A stretch of 64,000 nt of DNA. Source: Reyranella sp. Its GTDB lineage: Bacteria; Pseudomonadota; Alphaproteobacteria; Reyranellales; Reyranellaceae. Every line of letters starts with the position of its first letter. Within the stretch, counting starts at the first letter, position 1. Position numbers and translations under genes: made by a program. The stretch spans positions 1 through 64,000 of the forward strand of contig NZ_JAFKJN010000036.1 in assembly GCF_017305915.1 (NCBI RefSeq), in the 5' to 3' direction. Shown here one piece after another: positions 17,133-24,817 of the stretch. Under the pieces are notes generated by a model, which was not told the DNA's origin, searched no databases, and saw nothing but the letters and a program-made list of their open reading frames with translations.

Positions 17133-17776
17133 GCAAGCGCAAGATCGCCGTCGTCGAATCGACGCCCGCCCCGGATCGCGACAACCGCCCGCCGGTCGAG
17201 GCGATCCGCGCGGCGGCCTTCCAGCAGTTCGCCGAGCGCGGCTATCCGGTGGTGACGGTGCGCGACATCATGAAGGCCTGCGGCCTGACGCAGGGCGCGC
17301 TGTACAACCACTTCAAGTCCAAGGACGAGCTGCTGCACGACATCATCGCCTCGACCCAGGCCGAGCTCGAGCGGGTCTGCCAGCAGGCGGTGTCGGGCGC
17401 GGGCAGCGACCCGCGCGCCAAGCTGGCGGCGTTCGTGCGCGCCTATGTCATGCGCCACTGCCGGCTCAGGATCGAGGCGCTGGTCGCCAACCGCGAGATC
17501 AGCTGGCTCGACGCCGAGCGGGTGAGGGACATCCGCCGCAGCCGCCGTGCCATCCGCGACATCGTCGTCGGCATCCTGACCGAAGGCCTCGAGAAGGGCG
17601 TGCTCGATCCGCCGCAGGTCGACGGCCGGCGCGACCTCAAGGCGCTGGCGATGGCGATGCTCGACCAGTGGACGAACGTCTCGATGTGGTACACGCCGGG
17701 CGGCCGGATGTCGGAGGAGCAGATGGCGCGGCTCTATGTCGACATGGCCTTGCGCGCCGCCGGGGCGAAGGCCTAA
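17129..17776 (+). CDS. TetR/AcrR family transcriptional regulator
   Basis: 215 residues. The N-terminal DNA-binding domain (about residues 24-72) shows IRAAAFQQFAERGYPVVTV, RDIMKACGLTQGALYNHF and KSKDELLHDI, the standard TetR helix-turn-helix. The rest is the ligand-binding helical domain. Translationally coupled to the phosphotransferase gene, so it probably controls this transcript or fatty-acid-type catabolic genes in response to an acyl-CoA (inference from the FadR-like context). Confidence 0.92.
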   Translation: MSKRKIAVVESTPAPDRDNRPPVEAIRAAAFQQFAERGYPVVTVRDIMKACGLTQGALYNHFKSKDELLHDIIASTQAELERVCQQAVSGAGSDPRAKLAAFVRAYVMRHCRLRIEALVANREISWLDAERVRDIRRSRRAIRDIVVGILTEGLEKGVLDPPQVDGRRDLKALAMAMLDQWTNVSMWYTPGGRMSEEQMARLYVDMALRAAGAKA

Positions 17777-17786
17777 TCACCCGTCC

Positions 17787-18542
17787 GTGTTCAAGCGTCT
17801 CCTCGCCGCTGCTCTTGCTGCCAGCCTCGCCGCGGGCTGCGCCGGCGTCTCCGACGAGCCGCCGCTGTCGGCCCAGGCGGTGGCGGCCGCGCCGTCCCTC
17901 AGCATTCCGGCAGGCAGGTGGCGCGCGGTGCTGGTGGCCGGCGACAATTCGAGCCCGGCCTTCGACAACGGCATCGACACCCTGCGCGAGCGCTTCGCGG
18001 CGCTGGGCGTGCGCAACATCACCCTGCTGGCGGCGTCGCAGGCGCGCGGCGCCCGATTGGCCAGCGCGCGCGCCATCGACGGCAGCTTGCGCGCGGCCGG
18101 CGGCGAGGCGTGCTTCGTCTACATGACCAGCCACGGCGACGAGAGCGGCTTCTTCCTGCGCGCCGAGCGGCGGACGCTGAGCCCGGGCGCGCTCGACCAG
18201 GCCTTGAGCGCGGGCTGCGGCGAGCGGCCGACGGTGCTGGTCGTCTCGGCCTGTCACAGCGGTACCTTCATCAACGCCGAGACCCGGCGGCCCAACCGCA
18301 TCATCGTCGCGGCCGCCGCGACCGATCGCACGAGCTTCGGCTGCGGCGCCGACGACGACTACACCTACTACGACCAGTGCTTCCAGCAGTCGCTCGACGG
18401 TGCCGCGACCTGGCGCGAGCTCGCCCAGGCGACGCGTGCCTGCGTGGCAACGCTCGAGCGTCGGCTCGGCGTGCGCCGCGAATCGCGGCCGCAGGTCTTC
18501 GTCGGACCCGCGGTCGCGAACCTGCGGCTGCCGGGCCGCTAA
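17787..18542 (+). CDS. C13-type peptidase lipoprotein
   Basis: 251 residues starting at GTG, which places a lipoprotein signal at the very N-terminus: charged VFKR, hydrophobic LLAAALAASLAAG and lipobox Cys (LAAGC). The mature part matches bacterial members of the C13 (legumain-like, caspase-fold) peptidases: the catalytic His in VYMTSHGDESG, the catalytic Cys in VLVVSACHSGTFI, then the family stretch VAAAATDRTSFGCGADDDY with YYDQCFQQSL. It should be anchored in a membrane facing the periplasm. Substrate unknown. It follows TetR by 10 bp. Confidence 0.82.
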   Translation: MFKRLLAAALAASLAAGCAGVSDEPPLSAQAVAAAPSLSIPAGRWRAVLVAGDNSSPAFDNGIDTLRERFAALGVRNITLLAASQARGARLASARAIDGSLRAAGGEACFVYMTSHGDESGFFLRAERRTLSPGALDQALSAGCGERPTVLVVSACHSGTFINAETRRPNRIIVAAAATDRTSFGCGADDDYTYYDQCFQQSLDGAATWRELAQATRACVATLERRLGVRRESRPQVFVGPAVANLRLPGR

Positions 18543-18544
18543 CG

Positions 18545-18590
18545 ATTAGTCGGAAATGCCGGAATTCGATTTTCCGCATTTCCGGCTAAT
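18545..18590. repeat. Palindrome downstream of the C13 peptidase
   Basis: ATTAGTCGGAAATGCCGG (18545-18562) is answered by CCGCATTTCCGGCTAAT (18574-18590), giving a long imperfect stem with an AT-rich loop. It lies 3 bp after the peptidase stop and may act as a terminator. The same CGCATTT.CGGCTAATG core returns at about 18716, 19000, 19140-19180 and 19290. Confidence 0.7.
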
Positions 18591-18734
18591 GAATGAGGCT
18601 CTCCAACCTTTCCAGGTGAGCAAGTCGAAGACTCCATCTCTCTCCAACTGAAAGGAAGAGAGGGGCTTGGACGACTCTTCTACCCCGGACTCCGACAAGC
18701 GCGGACCTTATCCATTAGCCGCAAATGCGGAAAA
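18577..18734. repeat. MITE-like direct repeat, copy 1
   Basis: A 158-bp unit bounded by near-perfect terminal inverted repeats: CGCATTTCCGGCTAATGA at the left and TCCATTAGCCGCAAATGCG at the right. The interior shares GTCGAAGACTCC, CTTGGACGACTCTTC and GCGGACCTTAT-type blocks with copy 2. No coding potential. The size, small terminal repeats and repetition suggest a miniature non-autonomous element (inference). Confidence 0.6.
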
Positions 18735-18754
18735 CCGAGTGTGCGCTTTTGAAG

Positions 18755-18993
18755 TCAGTCGCCTTCAGCATAGCTGATGATGACTTCTTGGATTGTCGGA
18801 TCGCCGTAGGGCGACTGTTCGCTCGAGTCCTTGTAGTTCATGGACGGTCCACGCAAGTGGATGTGTGAGGCTCCCATGCCTGCCAACTCGGCCAAAGCAG
18901 CAAGGTCGCCATACCTTGCCTGTCACGGTCGATTTCAACTGTCCCAGAGTTCACGACGCGAAAACTGAGCACGGGCATCTCCTGGCCGGACAT
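18755..18993 (-). pseudogene. Imm32-like immunity protein, frameshifted
   Basis: Reading from the ATG at 18993 gives MPVLSFRVVNSGTVEIDRD; then the frame fails and the sequence continues in another frame as YGDLAALAELAGMGASHIHL, followed by RGPSMNYKDSSEQSPYGD and TIQEVIISYAEGD to a TGA at 18755-18757. Joined, these make a protein of about 79 residues with the GDxxxLxxLA...HIHL...VIISY pattern of the Imm32 family of polymorphic-toxin immunity proteins. One missing base around 18900 explains the shift (239 bp present, 240 expected). No toxin gene is beside it. It is enclosed by two copies of the repeat unit. A sequencing error is an alternative to real decay. Confidence 0.5.
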
Positions 18994-18997
18994 GATC

Positions 18998-19157
18998 CAT
19001 TTACGGCTAGTCGATGAGGTCCTCCAGCCTCCCGAGTCGGCGGGGTAAGTCGAAGACTCCGTCTCTCCTCCACTGAAAAAGGGGAGAGCCTTGGACGACT
19101 CTTCCATCCCCGGCCCGACGAGCGTGGGCCTTATTCATCAGCCATAAATGCGGAAAA
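18998..19157. repeat. MITE-like direct repeat, copy 2
   Basis: A 160-bp unit aligning with copy 1 along its whole length, sharing GTCGAAGACTCC, TCTCCACTGAAA-like and TTGGACGACTCTTCCA-type blocks. Its ends (CATTTACGGCTAGTCGATGA; CATCAGCCATAAATGCGG) are degenerate versions of the terminal inverted repeats of copy 1. Copies 1 and 2 flank the Imm32-like remnant. Confidence 0.6.
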
Positions 19158-19312
19158 TCGAATTTGCGCATTTACGGCCAATCGATACGTCCTCGTGTCG
19201 TGCCCTGGCCTGCGCCACGCCGTTTAGGCGACTTGGGCAAAACGGTGAAGAACGGTCGAAAACGGCCCGGTCCCGCGACGGGAAAGAATTTCCGCATTTT
19301 CGGCTAATGGAT
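19138..19312. repeat. Palindrome cluster upstream of ridA 3' end
   Basis: Contains a foldback CAGCCATAAATGCG (about 19138) against CGCATTTACGGCC (about 19167-19180) and, further on, a lone TTTCCGCATTTTCGGCTAATGG arm near 19290-19311. Between them is an ACGGTCGAAAACGG block (about 19251-19264), which recurs in inverted orientation in the spacer before hen1 (about 60800-60830). No gene is seen. A second small hairpin (CTTCTCCTTGCCGG/CCGGCAAGGAGAAG, about 19342-19372) lies just before the end of ridA and could terminate it. Confidence 0.55.
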
Positions 19313-19385
19313 GACCCCGTCGCCCTCGTATGACGAGGGCACTTCTCCTTGCCGGACTCCGGCAAGGAGAAGCAGGCTGACCCGA

Positions 19386-19772
19386 CTAACCGATCACGGC
19401 CATGAAATCGCAGGTCACATGGTTGGGATTGTTGGCACCCAGCGCCAGCGTGTGGCGGGCCGGCCGCGAGGCGGTATCGGGAAACATCTCGGTCCATGGG
19501 CCATTCAGCATCTTGCGGCCGACTGCGGGATCCTTGACCCAGAAGTTGATCTTGATGACGTCCTCGACCGTGCCGCCGGCGGCTTCGACGCAGAGGCGGA
19601 TCTGCTTGAAGATGTTGGCGACCTGAGCCTCGGCCTCGGGCGGCATGGTGTGGGTGTCGGGATCGCGGCCGCTGATGATGCTCGACATCAGGATGTTGCC
19701 GATCCTGCTGGCGTTGGGGATCGGGTTCTCGTGCTTGAAACCCGGCCAGTTGATGCTCTTGCGCTTGGCCAT
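19386..19772 (-). CDS. RidA family protein
   Basis: 128 residues of the RidA/YjgF/UK114 fold, which hydrolyse reactive enamine or imine intermediates or serve as small-molecule-binding trimers. Seen: the N-terminal NPIPNASRIGNILMSSIISG, the EAQVANIFKQIRLCVEAAGG helix, DVIKINFWVKD, and the C-terminal ARHTLALGANNPNHVTCDFMA. The Arg of canonical RidA (usually in a SRPARxxV context) is present in TASRPARHTL. It follows the ABC binding protein by 14 bp and is probably co-transcribed with it. Confidence 0.88.
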   Translation of the reverse strand: MAKRKSINWPGFKHENPIPNASRIGNILMSSIISGRDPDTHTMPPEAEAQVANIFKQIRLCVEAAGGTVEDVIKINFWVKDPAVGRKMLNGPWTEMFPDTASRPARHTLALGANNPNHVTCDFMAVIG

Positions 19773-19786
19773 CTCGTCCTTCTCCT

Positions 19787-21001
19787 TCACTTCACTCTTG
19801 CACTCAGCAGCTCGCCGAACACCTCGAACCGCTCGCCGTTGAAGCGCTGCAACAGCATCTCCTCCATCGGCTGGTAGTCGTCGGGGGCGGTCGTCATGTT
19901 GATGCCCTTGAGCAGCATGGCGGGATGGAAGTCCCTGAGGTTGGCCGCCTGCTTCATGACGTTCTCGCGGGTCAGCAGGTCGCCGCACTGCTTCAGGACC
20001 TGCACGATCGCCTGGGCCTGCACGTAGCCCACCACGTTCTGCGGGTCCTCGAGGCTGCCGGCGGGATAGTACTTCTTCATCCAGGTGACCCAGGCCTGGA
20101 ACTCGGGGTCTTCCTTGTATTGCGGGTCGGTCGGGTCCTTCACGAAGGCGGCCGAGACGATGCCTTTGGAGGCCTCGACGCCGGCCGGCCGCATGACGAT
20201 GCCGATCGAGGCCGCCGGGTTGTCGATGAACTGCATCGGCTTCCAGCCCAGATCGTGCGCCTTGCGGATCGCTTGCACCGCGAACTTGGGCGTCGTGATG
20301 TTGAGGAACACATTGGCCTTGGTCGAGGCGAGATCGATGATCTGCGAATCCACCGTGGCGTCGGTGACCTCGTAGCTCACGGCGCGCACGACGATATCCT
20401 TGGCCTTCGGGCCCAGCCGCTCGCCGAAACCCTTGAGGAAGTCCTTTCCGAAATCGTCGTTCTGGTAGAGCACGGCGACCTTCGGGTCCTTCACTTCCTT
20501 CATGACGTAGGCGGCGTAGATGCTGGCCTCTGCCGTGTAGATCGGCGTCAAGGTCATCGTGTAGGGAAAGTTCTTGGGATCGTTCCAGCGCGCGGCGCCG
20601 GTCGCGAGGAAGAGCTGCGGCACCTTTTTCTGGTTGAGGTACTTTTGCACCGCGGCGTTGGTCGCCGTGCCGAGCGAGCCGGAGATCGCCAGCACCTGGT
20701 CTTCTTCGACCAGCTTGCGGGTCTGCTCGACCGTCTTGGGCGGGCTGAAGCCGTCGTCGAGCGAGATCATCCTGATCTTGCGGCCGTTCACGCCGGCCTG
20801 GGCGTTGATCATGTCGAAATAGGCTAGCTCGGCCTTGGCGAGCGTGATGAATCCCGACAGCGGGCCCGAGTAGGGCATGGTCTGGCCGAGCTTGATCTCG
20901 GTGTCGGAGGCGCCGGGATCGTACTTCTTCTGAGCATACGCGAGGCTGACGCTGAACGCGAACGCAACGCACGCGGCTGTCGCTTTTGCGATCATGCCCA
21001 T
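19787..21001 (-). CDS. ABC transporter substrate-binding protein, LIV type
   Basis: 404 residues of the periplasmic binding protein type 1 fold (Leu/Ile/Val-binding family). A signal peptide (KATAACVAFAFSVSLAYAQ) is followed by the typical IKLGQTMPYSGPLSGF opening, GVNGRKIRMISLDDGF, VLAISGSLGTATNAAVQKYL and VAVLYQNDDFGKDFLKGF. GGGAGG precedes the ATG at 21001. No permease or ATPase genes of a LIV system adjoin it, so it must use a transporter encoded elsewhere. Divergently arranged with the enoyl-CoA hydratase across 52 bp. Confidence 0.9.
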   Translation of the reverse strand: MGMIAKATAACVAFAFSVSLAYAQKKYDPGASDTEIKLGQTMPYSGPLSGFITLAKAELAYFDMINAQAGVNGRKIRMISLDDGFSPPKTVEQTRKLVEEDQVLAISGSLGTATNAAVQKYLNQKKVPQLFLATGAARWNDPKNFPYTMTLTPIYTAEASIYAAYVMKEVKDPKVAVLYQNDDFGKDFLKGFGERLGPKAKDIVVRAVSYEVTDATVDSQIIDLASTKANVFLNITTPKFAVQAIRKAHDLGWKPMQFIDNPAASIGIVMRPAGVEASKGIVSAAFVKDPTDPQYKEDPEFQAWVTWMKKYYPAGSLEDPQNVVGYVQAQAIVQVLKQCGDLLTRENVMKQAANLRDFHPAMLLKGINMTTAPDDYQPMEEMLLQRFNGERFEVFGELLSARVK

Positions 21002-21053
21002 GGTTTCCTCCCGATCTCGTCGGTTAGCATGGCACAACCGAACGGAGGAAACG
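21002..21053. promoter_or_regulatory. Divergent control region
   Basis: Only 52 bp separate the starts of the ABC binding protein (minus) and the enoyl-CoA hydratase (plus). Both have clear ribosome binding sites (GGGAGG and GGAGGAAA). Any promoters must overlap or extend into the genes, so shared control is likely. No operator palindrome is obvious. Confidence 0.4.
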
Positions 21054-21836
21054 ATGGCGCTCGTGAACTATGAGCAGGATGGGCAGGTGGTGACGCTCAC
21101 CCTGAACCGCCCCGAGAAACTGAATGCCTTCAGCGACGAGCTGGTCGGCGCGCTCGGCGACGCACTGCACCGCTTCGACACCGACGAGACCGCGCACATC
21201 GCGATCCTGTGCGGCACCGGCCGCGCCTTCTCGAGCGGTGCCGACGTGCAGCAGCGCCAGCTCCGCAGTCGCGAGGAGTTCCTCAAGCTCGGCGGGCCGC
21301 AGGGCCGCGGCACGCATTCTTCCGACCTGCTGACCAAGGCGGTGAACTGGAAGCCCGTGATCGCCGCCGCGCACGGCTACGTGCTCGGCCTGTCGGTCGG
21401 CATCGTGCTCGAATGCGACCTGATCGTCGCCGAGGAGGGGACGCGCTTCCAGATCACCGAGACCTCGCGCGGCCTGGGCGCCGGCAAGTACTGGGCGCTG
21501 ATGCACTATCGCGGCGGCGGCGCCTTCACAATGGAGGCGGCGCTGACCGGCCGGTTCTTCACCGCCGAGGAGGCGTTCAGGGCCAACCTGATCAACCGCG
21601 TGGCGCCGAAGGGCGAATATCTCAAGGTCGCACGAGGGCTGGCCGGCGAGGTGCTGAAGAACCCGCCGCTCAGCGTGCGTTCGACCGTGCGCATGCGCCG
21701 CTACTACATGGACCGCCTCAGCCGCGAGGTGATGTTCATGGGCGCGCCGGAGAAGCTCTATCTCTCCGAGGATTTCGGCGAGGCCGCGCGCGCCTTCGCC
21801 GAGAAGCGCAAGCCCATCGCCTTCAAGGGACGCTGA
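21054..21836 (+). CDS. Enoyl-CoA hydratase/isomerase family protein
   Basis: 260 residues of the crotonase fold. Marks: VVTLTLNRPEKLNAFSDEL near the N-terminus, the oxyanion-hole stretch GTGRAFSSGADVQQRQLRS, and AAHGYVLGLSVGIVLECDLI with TRFQITETSRGLGAGKYW. The usual Gly-rich second oxyanion segment (GGG) is here GLSVG, so activity could be hydratase, isomerase or another crotonase reaction. GGAGGAAACG precedes the ATG. Two bases after its stop begins the MetE-like gene. Confidence 0.87.
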   Translation: MALVNYEQDGQVVTLTLNRPEKLNAFSDELVGALGDALHRFDTDETAHIAILCGTGRAFSSGADVQQRQLRSREEFLKLGGPQGRGTHSSDLLTKAVNWKPVIAAAHGYVLGLSVGIVLECDLIVAEEGTRFQITETSRGLGAGKYWALMHYRGGGAFTMEAALTGRFFTAEEAFRANLINRVAPKGEYLKVARGLAGEVLKNPPLSVRSTVRMRRYYMDRLSREVMFMGAPEKLYLSEDFGEAARAFAEKRKPIAFKGR

Positions 21837-21838
21837 CC

Positions 21839-23044
21839 ATGCGCCGCAGCACCGACGCCATCCTGACCAGCCATGCCGGCAGCCTGCCGCGCCCCGGCGA
21901 CCTGATCGAGGCCAATCACCAGCGCGAGCTGGGCAAGGTCGACGAGGCAGGCTTCCAGAAGACGCTCACCGAGTCGGTCAGCGATGTCGTGCGCCGCCAG
22001 GTCGCCGCCGGCATCGCCGTGCCGGGTGACGGCGAGTACGGCAAGTCGATGGGCTCCAAGGTCAACTACCGCGCATGGTGGAGCTACTCGTTCGAGCGGC
22101 TCAGCAACCTCAAGATCGAGGACATCGACCGCGACACCCTGCCGGTCCAGCGCTCGTCGCCGGGCAATACGGTGCTGTCGACCTTCGCCGACCGCCGCGA
22201 CCGCATCCGTTTCAAGACGGCCTACGGCGATCCCGAATCGGGCATCACGACCGGTCCGCGGCCGCTCAACTGGCCGTTCGCCGTCGGGCCGGTCCGCTAT
22301 ACCGGCCAGGACGCCATTGCCCATGACATCGCGAACTTCAAGGCGGCCTTGAAGGCGAACGGCGTGCAGGAAGGCTTCATGACCTCGATCGGGCCAGCGA
22401 GCTGCGCGCGCATCGGCAACCGGCACTACAAGACCGACGATGAGTTCGTGTTCGCCTGCGCCGATGCCATGCACGAGGAATACAAAGCGATCGTCGATGC
22501 CGGGCTGATCCTGCAGATCGACGATCCGGCGATCGCCGAGAACTTCGACCAGATCAATCCCGCGCCGACCTACGAGGAATACCGCAAGTTCACCGAGCCC
22601 AAGATCGAGGCATTGAACCAGGCGCTGAAGGGCCTGCCGCAGGACCGCATCCGCTTCCATCTCTGCTGGGGTAGCTGGCACGGCCCGCACATGACCGACA
22701 TCCCGATGAAGGAGATCGTCGGCCTGATGCTGAAGATCAACGCCGGCGCCTACTCTTTCGAGGCGGGCAACGTTCGCCACGAGCATGAATGGTCGGTGTG
22801 GAAGGACACCAGGCTGCCCGACGACAAGATCATCCTGCCGGGCGTGGTGAGCCATGCCACCAACGTGGTCGAGCATCCCGAGCTGGTCGCCGAGCGCATC
22901 GGCCGCTTCGCCAAGCTGGTCGGCAAGGAGCGCGTGATCGCCTCGACCGACTGCGGCCTGGGCGGCCGCGTCTATCCCGACATCGCCTGGGCCAAGCTCG
23001 AGACGCTCGCACAGGGAGCGGCGATCGCCAGCAAGCAGCTGTAG
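21839..23044 (+). CDS. Cobalamin-independent methionine synthase-like (MetE C-terminal) protein
   Basis: 401 residues corresponding to the catalytic C-terminal barrel of MetE only. The N-terminal folate-binding half of the 750-residue MetE is absent. The zinc ligands are likely His and Cys in RFHLCWGSWHGPHM and Cys in ASTDCGLGGRV, with GDGEYGKSMG near the N-terminus and the GVVSHATNVVEHPELVAERI segment. Such short homologues move methyl or alkyl groups between thiols. Pairing with a crotonase suggests a catabolic methyl- or thiol-transfer step rather than methionine synthesis (inference). Confidence 0.85.
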   Translation: MRRSTDAILTSHAGSLPRPGDLIEANHQRELGKVDEAGFQKTLTESVSDVVRRQVAAGIAVPGDGEYGKSMGSKVNYRAWWSYSFERLSNLKIEDIDRDTLPVQRSSPGNTVLSTFADRRDRIRFKTAYGDPESGITTGPRPLNWPFAVGPVRYTGQDAIAHDIANFKAALKANGVQEGFMTSIGPASCARIGNRHYKTDDEFVFACADAMHEEYKAIVDAGLILQIDDPAIAENFDQINPAPTYEEYRKFTEPKIEALNQALKGLPQDRIRFHLCWGSWHGPHMTDIPMKEIVGLMLKINAGAYSFEAGNVRHEHEWSVWKDTRLPDDKIILPGVVSHATNVVEHPELVAERIGRFAKLVGKERVIASTDCGLGGRVYPDIAWAKLETLAQGAAIASKQL

Positions 23045-23069
23045 AGAAGAATGAAGGAGACAGGAAAAC

Positions 23070-23147
23070 TGTCATCCTGAGCGTAGCGAAGGATCTCATG
23101 CCGGTTGCAAGCGACGATGAGGTCCTTCGCTTCGCTCAGGACGACAG
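23070..23147. repeat. Inverted repeat between convergent genes
   Basis: Arms CTGTCATCCTGAGCGTAGCG... (from 23070) and ...CGCTTCGCTCAGGACGACAG (to 23147) form a long imperfect stem around a GGTTGCAAGCGACGA loop. The motif GTCATCCTGAGCG.AGCGAAGGA is a common dispersed palindrome of alphaproteobacterial spacers. The right arm supplies the last three codons and stop (Leu-Ser-Ser-TGA) of the AMP ligase gene, so the repeat has been captured as its C-terminus. It probably ends transcription from both sides. Confidence 0.75.
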
Positions 23148-24737
23148 AAAAGCCTCCGCCATCTCGCGCAGCTTGGCGCGCTGGATCTTGAAGCCGTTGG
23201 GCGAGGGCGTCTTGGGGAAGTCGTCGATCGCGAACACGCGCGGCGGCACCTTGTAGTTGGCGAGCCCGCGCTTGCAGTGGGCGATGACGTCGGCCTCGTC
23301 GAGCGCGGCGCCGGGCTTCAGCATCACGAACGATACGGCGCGCACACCCTCGGGTCGCGGCACGGCGATGGTCTGGCAGCCCTCGATCGCCGGCAGCTTC
23401 TGGATGTGGGTCTCGATCTCCAGCGGGTTGACCAGGAAGCCTGAGAGCCGAAGCACGTCGCCCATGCGGCTCAGGAAGGTGAAGCTGCCGTCGGCTTCGA
23501 TCTGACCGAGATCGCCGGTGCGCACATAGCCATCGGGCGTCATTGCGTCGGCCGTCGCTTTCGCGTTGCCGTAGTAGCCGACCATCAGCGACGGCCCCGT
23601 GCATTCCAGCGCGCCGGGCTGGCCGACGCCCAGCAGTTCGCCGGTCTCGGGATCGCGCACCCGGACATGGGCGAAGGGCGAGCTCACGATGCCGCCGCCC
23701 TTCTTGCGCTGCGCCACCGGCGCATCGATCGGCTGAATGGCGTACAGCGCCTGCACTTCGCTCATGCCGTAGGGCCCGCGCAGGATCAGGCCGCGTTGCT
23801 CGGCGACCTCGGCGATGTTCTCCAGCGCGGCGTTGAAGCCGGCGTAACCCATCCACTTCACCGAAGGGAACGGCCGCTTGCCCGGCACCAGCTCGAGCAG
23901 GCGCGCGATCATGTCGTCGCTACCGAGCAGCGACGTCGGCCGGTGCTGCGCGATCAGCCGCGCGATCTCCTCGATCTCGTAGGACTCGACCAGCACGCAC
24001 GGCTTGCCCGCCGCGAGGGTGGTCATGGTCTGGTTGAAGCCGAACACGCCGCACAGCGGCAGGATGGACAGCGCCAGCGTCTCGGGCGCGTCGAAGCCGA
24101 GGGCGCGCGCCACCTCCTGTGCGTGCGTGGCGATGGCGCCCTGGCGATGCAGCACGAACTTCGGCGCGCTGGTGGTGCCCGAGGTGGTGAAGATGTTGCA
24201 CGGCGCGTTCGGCGCGGCGTGACTGGCGCCATGGCGCGGCCGCGACAGCAGGCGGTCATAGGGCACGCGCCGCAAGCGTTCGATCGCCGGCGGCGTGGTA
24301 GGCGGTTCGTCGCCGACGATGACGATCGCGGCGAGGCGCTCGAGCGCGCGCGGCTCGACCTCGGCCAGGATCGACAGGAAGTCGATGCGCCGGAAGCCGG
24401 GGGCGCAGGCCAGCACCTTGGCGCCCGAGCGGCCGACGATGTCGGCGACCTCCACCGCCCGGAAGCGCGTGTTGACCGCGACCGCGATCGCGCCCAACCG
24501 CGCGCAGGCGAAATAGAGGATCGGATAGGCCGGGATGTTGGGCAGCCACAGCGCCACGCGATCGCCCGGCTCGACGCCGAGATCGGAAAGACCGCGCGCC
24601 GCGCGCAGCGACAGCTCGTGCAATTCCGCAAAGGAGATCGTCCTTTCGCCCTGCAGCAGGGCGGTCGCGTCGGGCGTCTGCTCGGCCCATTCGGCGAGCA
24701 AGGTCCAGACATCGGCAGCGGGCATGGCGAGGGGCAT
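23136..24737 (-). CDS. AMP-dependent acyl-CoA ligase family protein
   Basis: 533 residues of the ANL superfamily. The P-loop is FTTSGTTSAPKFVLH, preceded by PGDRVALWLPNIPAYPILYF; later come MGYAGFNAALENIAEV, YGMSEVQALY, DGYVRTGDLGQIEADGSF and the C-terminal Lys segment PSPNGFKIQRAKLREM. Compared with the ligase at 5749 it is clearly distinct. Its terminal residues derive from an intergenic palindrome. It is divergent from the TctC/hydantoinase set with 80 bp between starts. Substrate unknown. Confidence 0.88.
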   Translation of the reverse strand: MPLAMPAADVWTLLAEWAEQTPDATALLQGERTISFAELHELSLRAARGLSDLGVEPGDRVALWLPNIPAYPILYFACARLGAIAVAVNTRFRAVEVADIVGRSGAKVLACAPGFRRIDFLSILAEVEPRALERLAAIVIVGDEPPTTPPAIERLRRVPYDRLLSRPRHGASHAAPNAPCNIFTTSGTTSAPKFVLHRQGAIATHAQEVARALGFDAPETLALSILPLCGVFGFNQTMTTLAAGKPCVLVESYEIEEIARLIAQHRPTSLLGSDDMIARLLELVPGKRPFPSVKWMGYAGFNAALENIAEVAEQRGLILRGPYGMSEVQALYAIQPIDAPVAQRKKGGGIVSSPFAHVRVRDPETGELLGVGQPGALECTGPSLMVGYYGNAKATADAMTPDGYVRTGDLGQIEADGSFTFLSRMGDVLRLSGFLVNPLEIETHIQKLPAIEGCQTIAVPRPEGVRAVSFVMLKPGAALDEADVIAHCKRGLANYKVPPRVFAIDDFPKTPSPNGFKIQRAKLREMAEAFLSS

Positions 24738-24817
24738 GGCGAAACCCTAGCGCAAAGTCGGTTGACCGGGCACGGACCTTGCTCGACCTTCGGTCTCGGG
24801 AGGATGGGGGATTTCGT

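Noticed and set aside
18543..19385. CRISPR array
   Set aside because: Repeat units are two long imperfect copies and palindromes, not short identical repeats with regular spacers.
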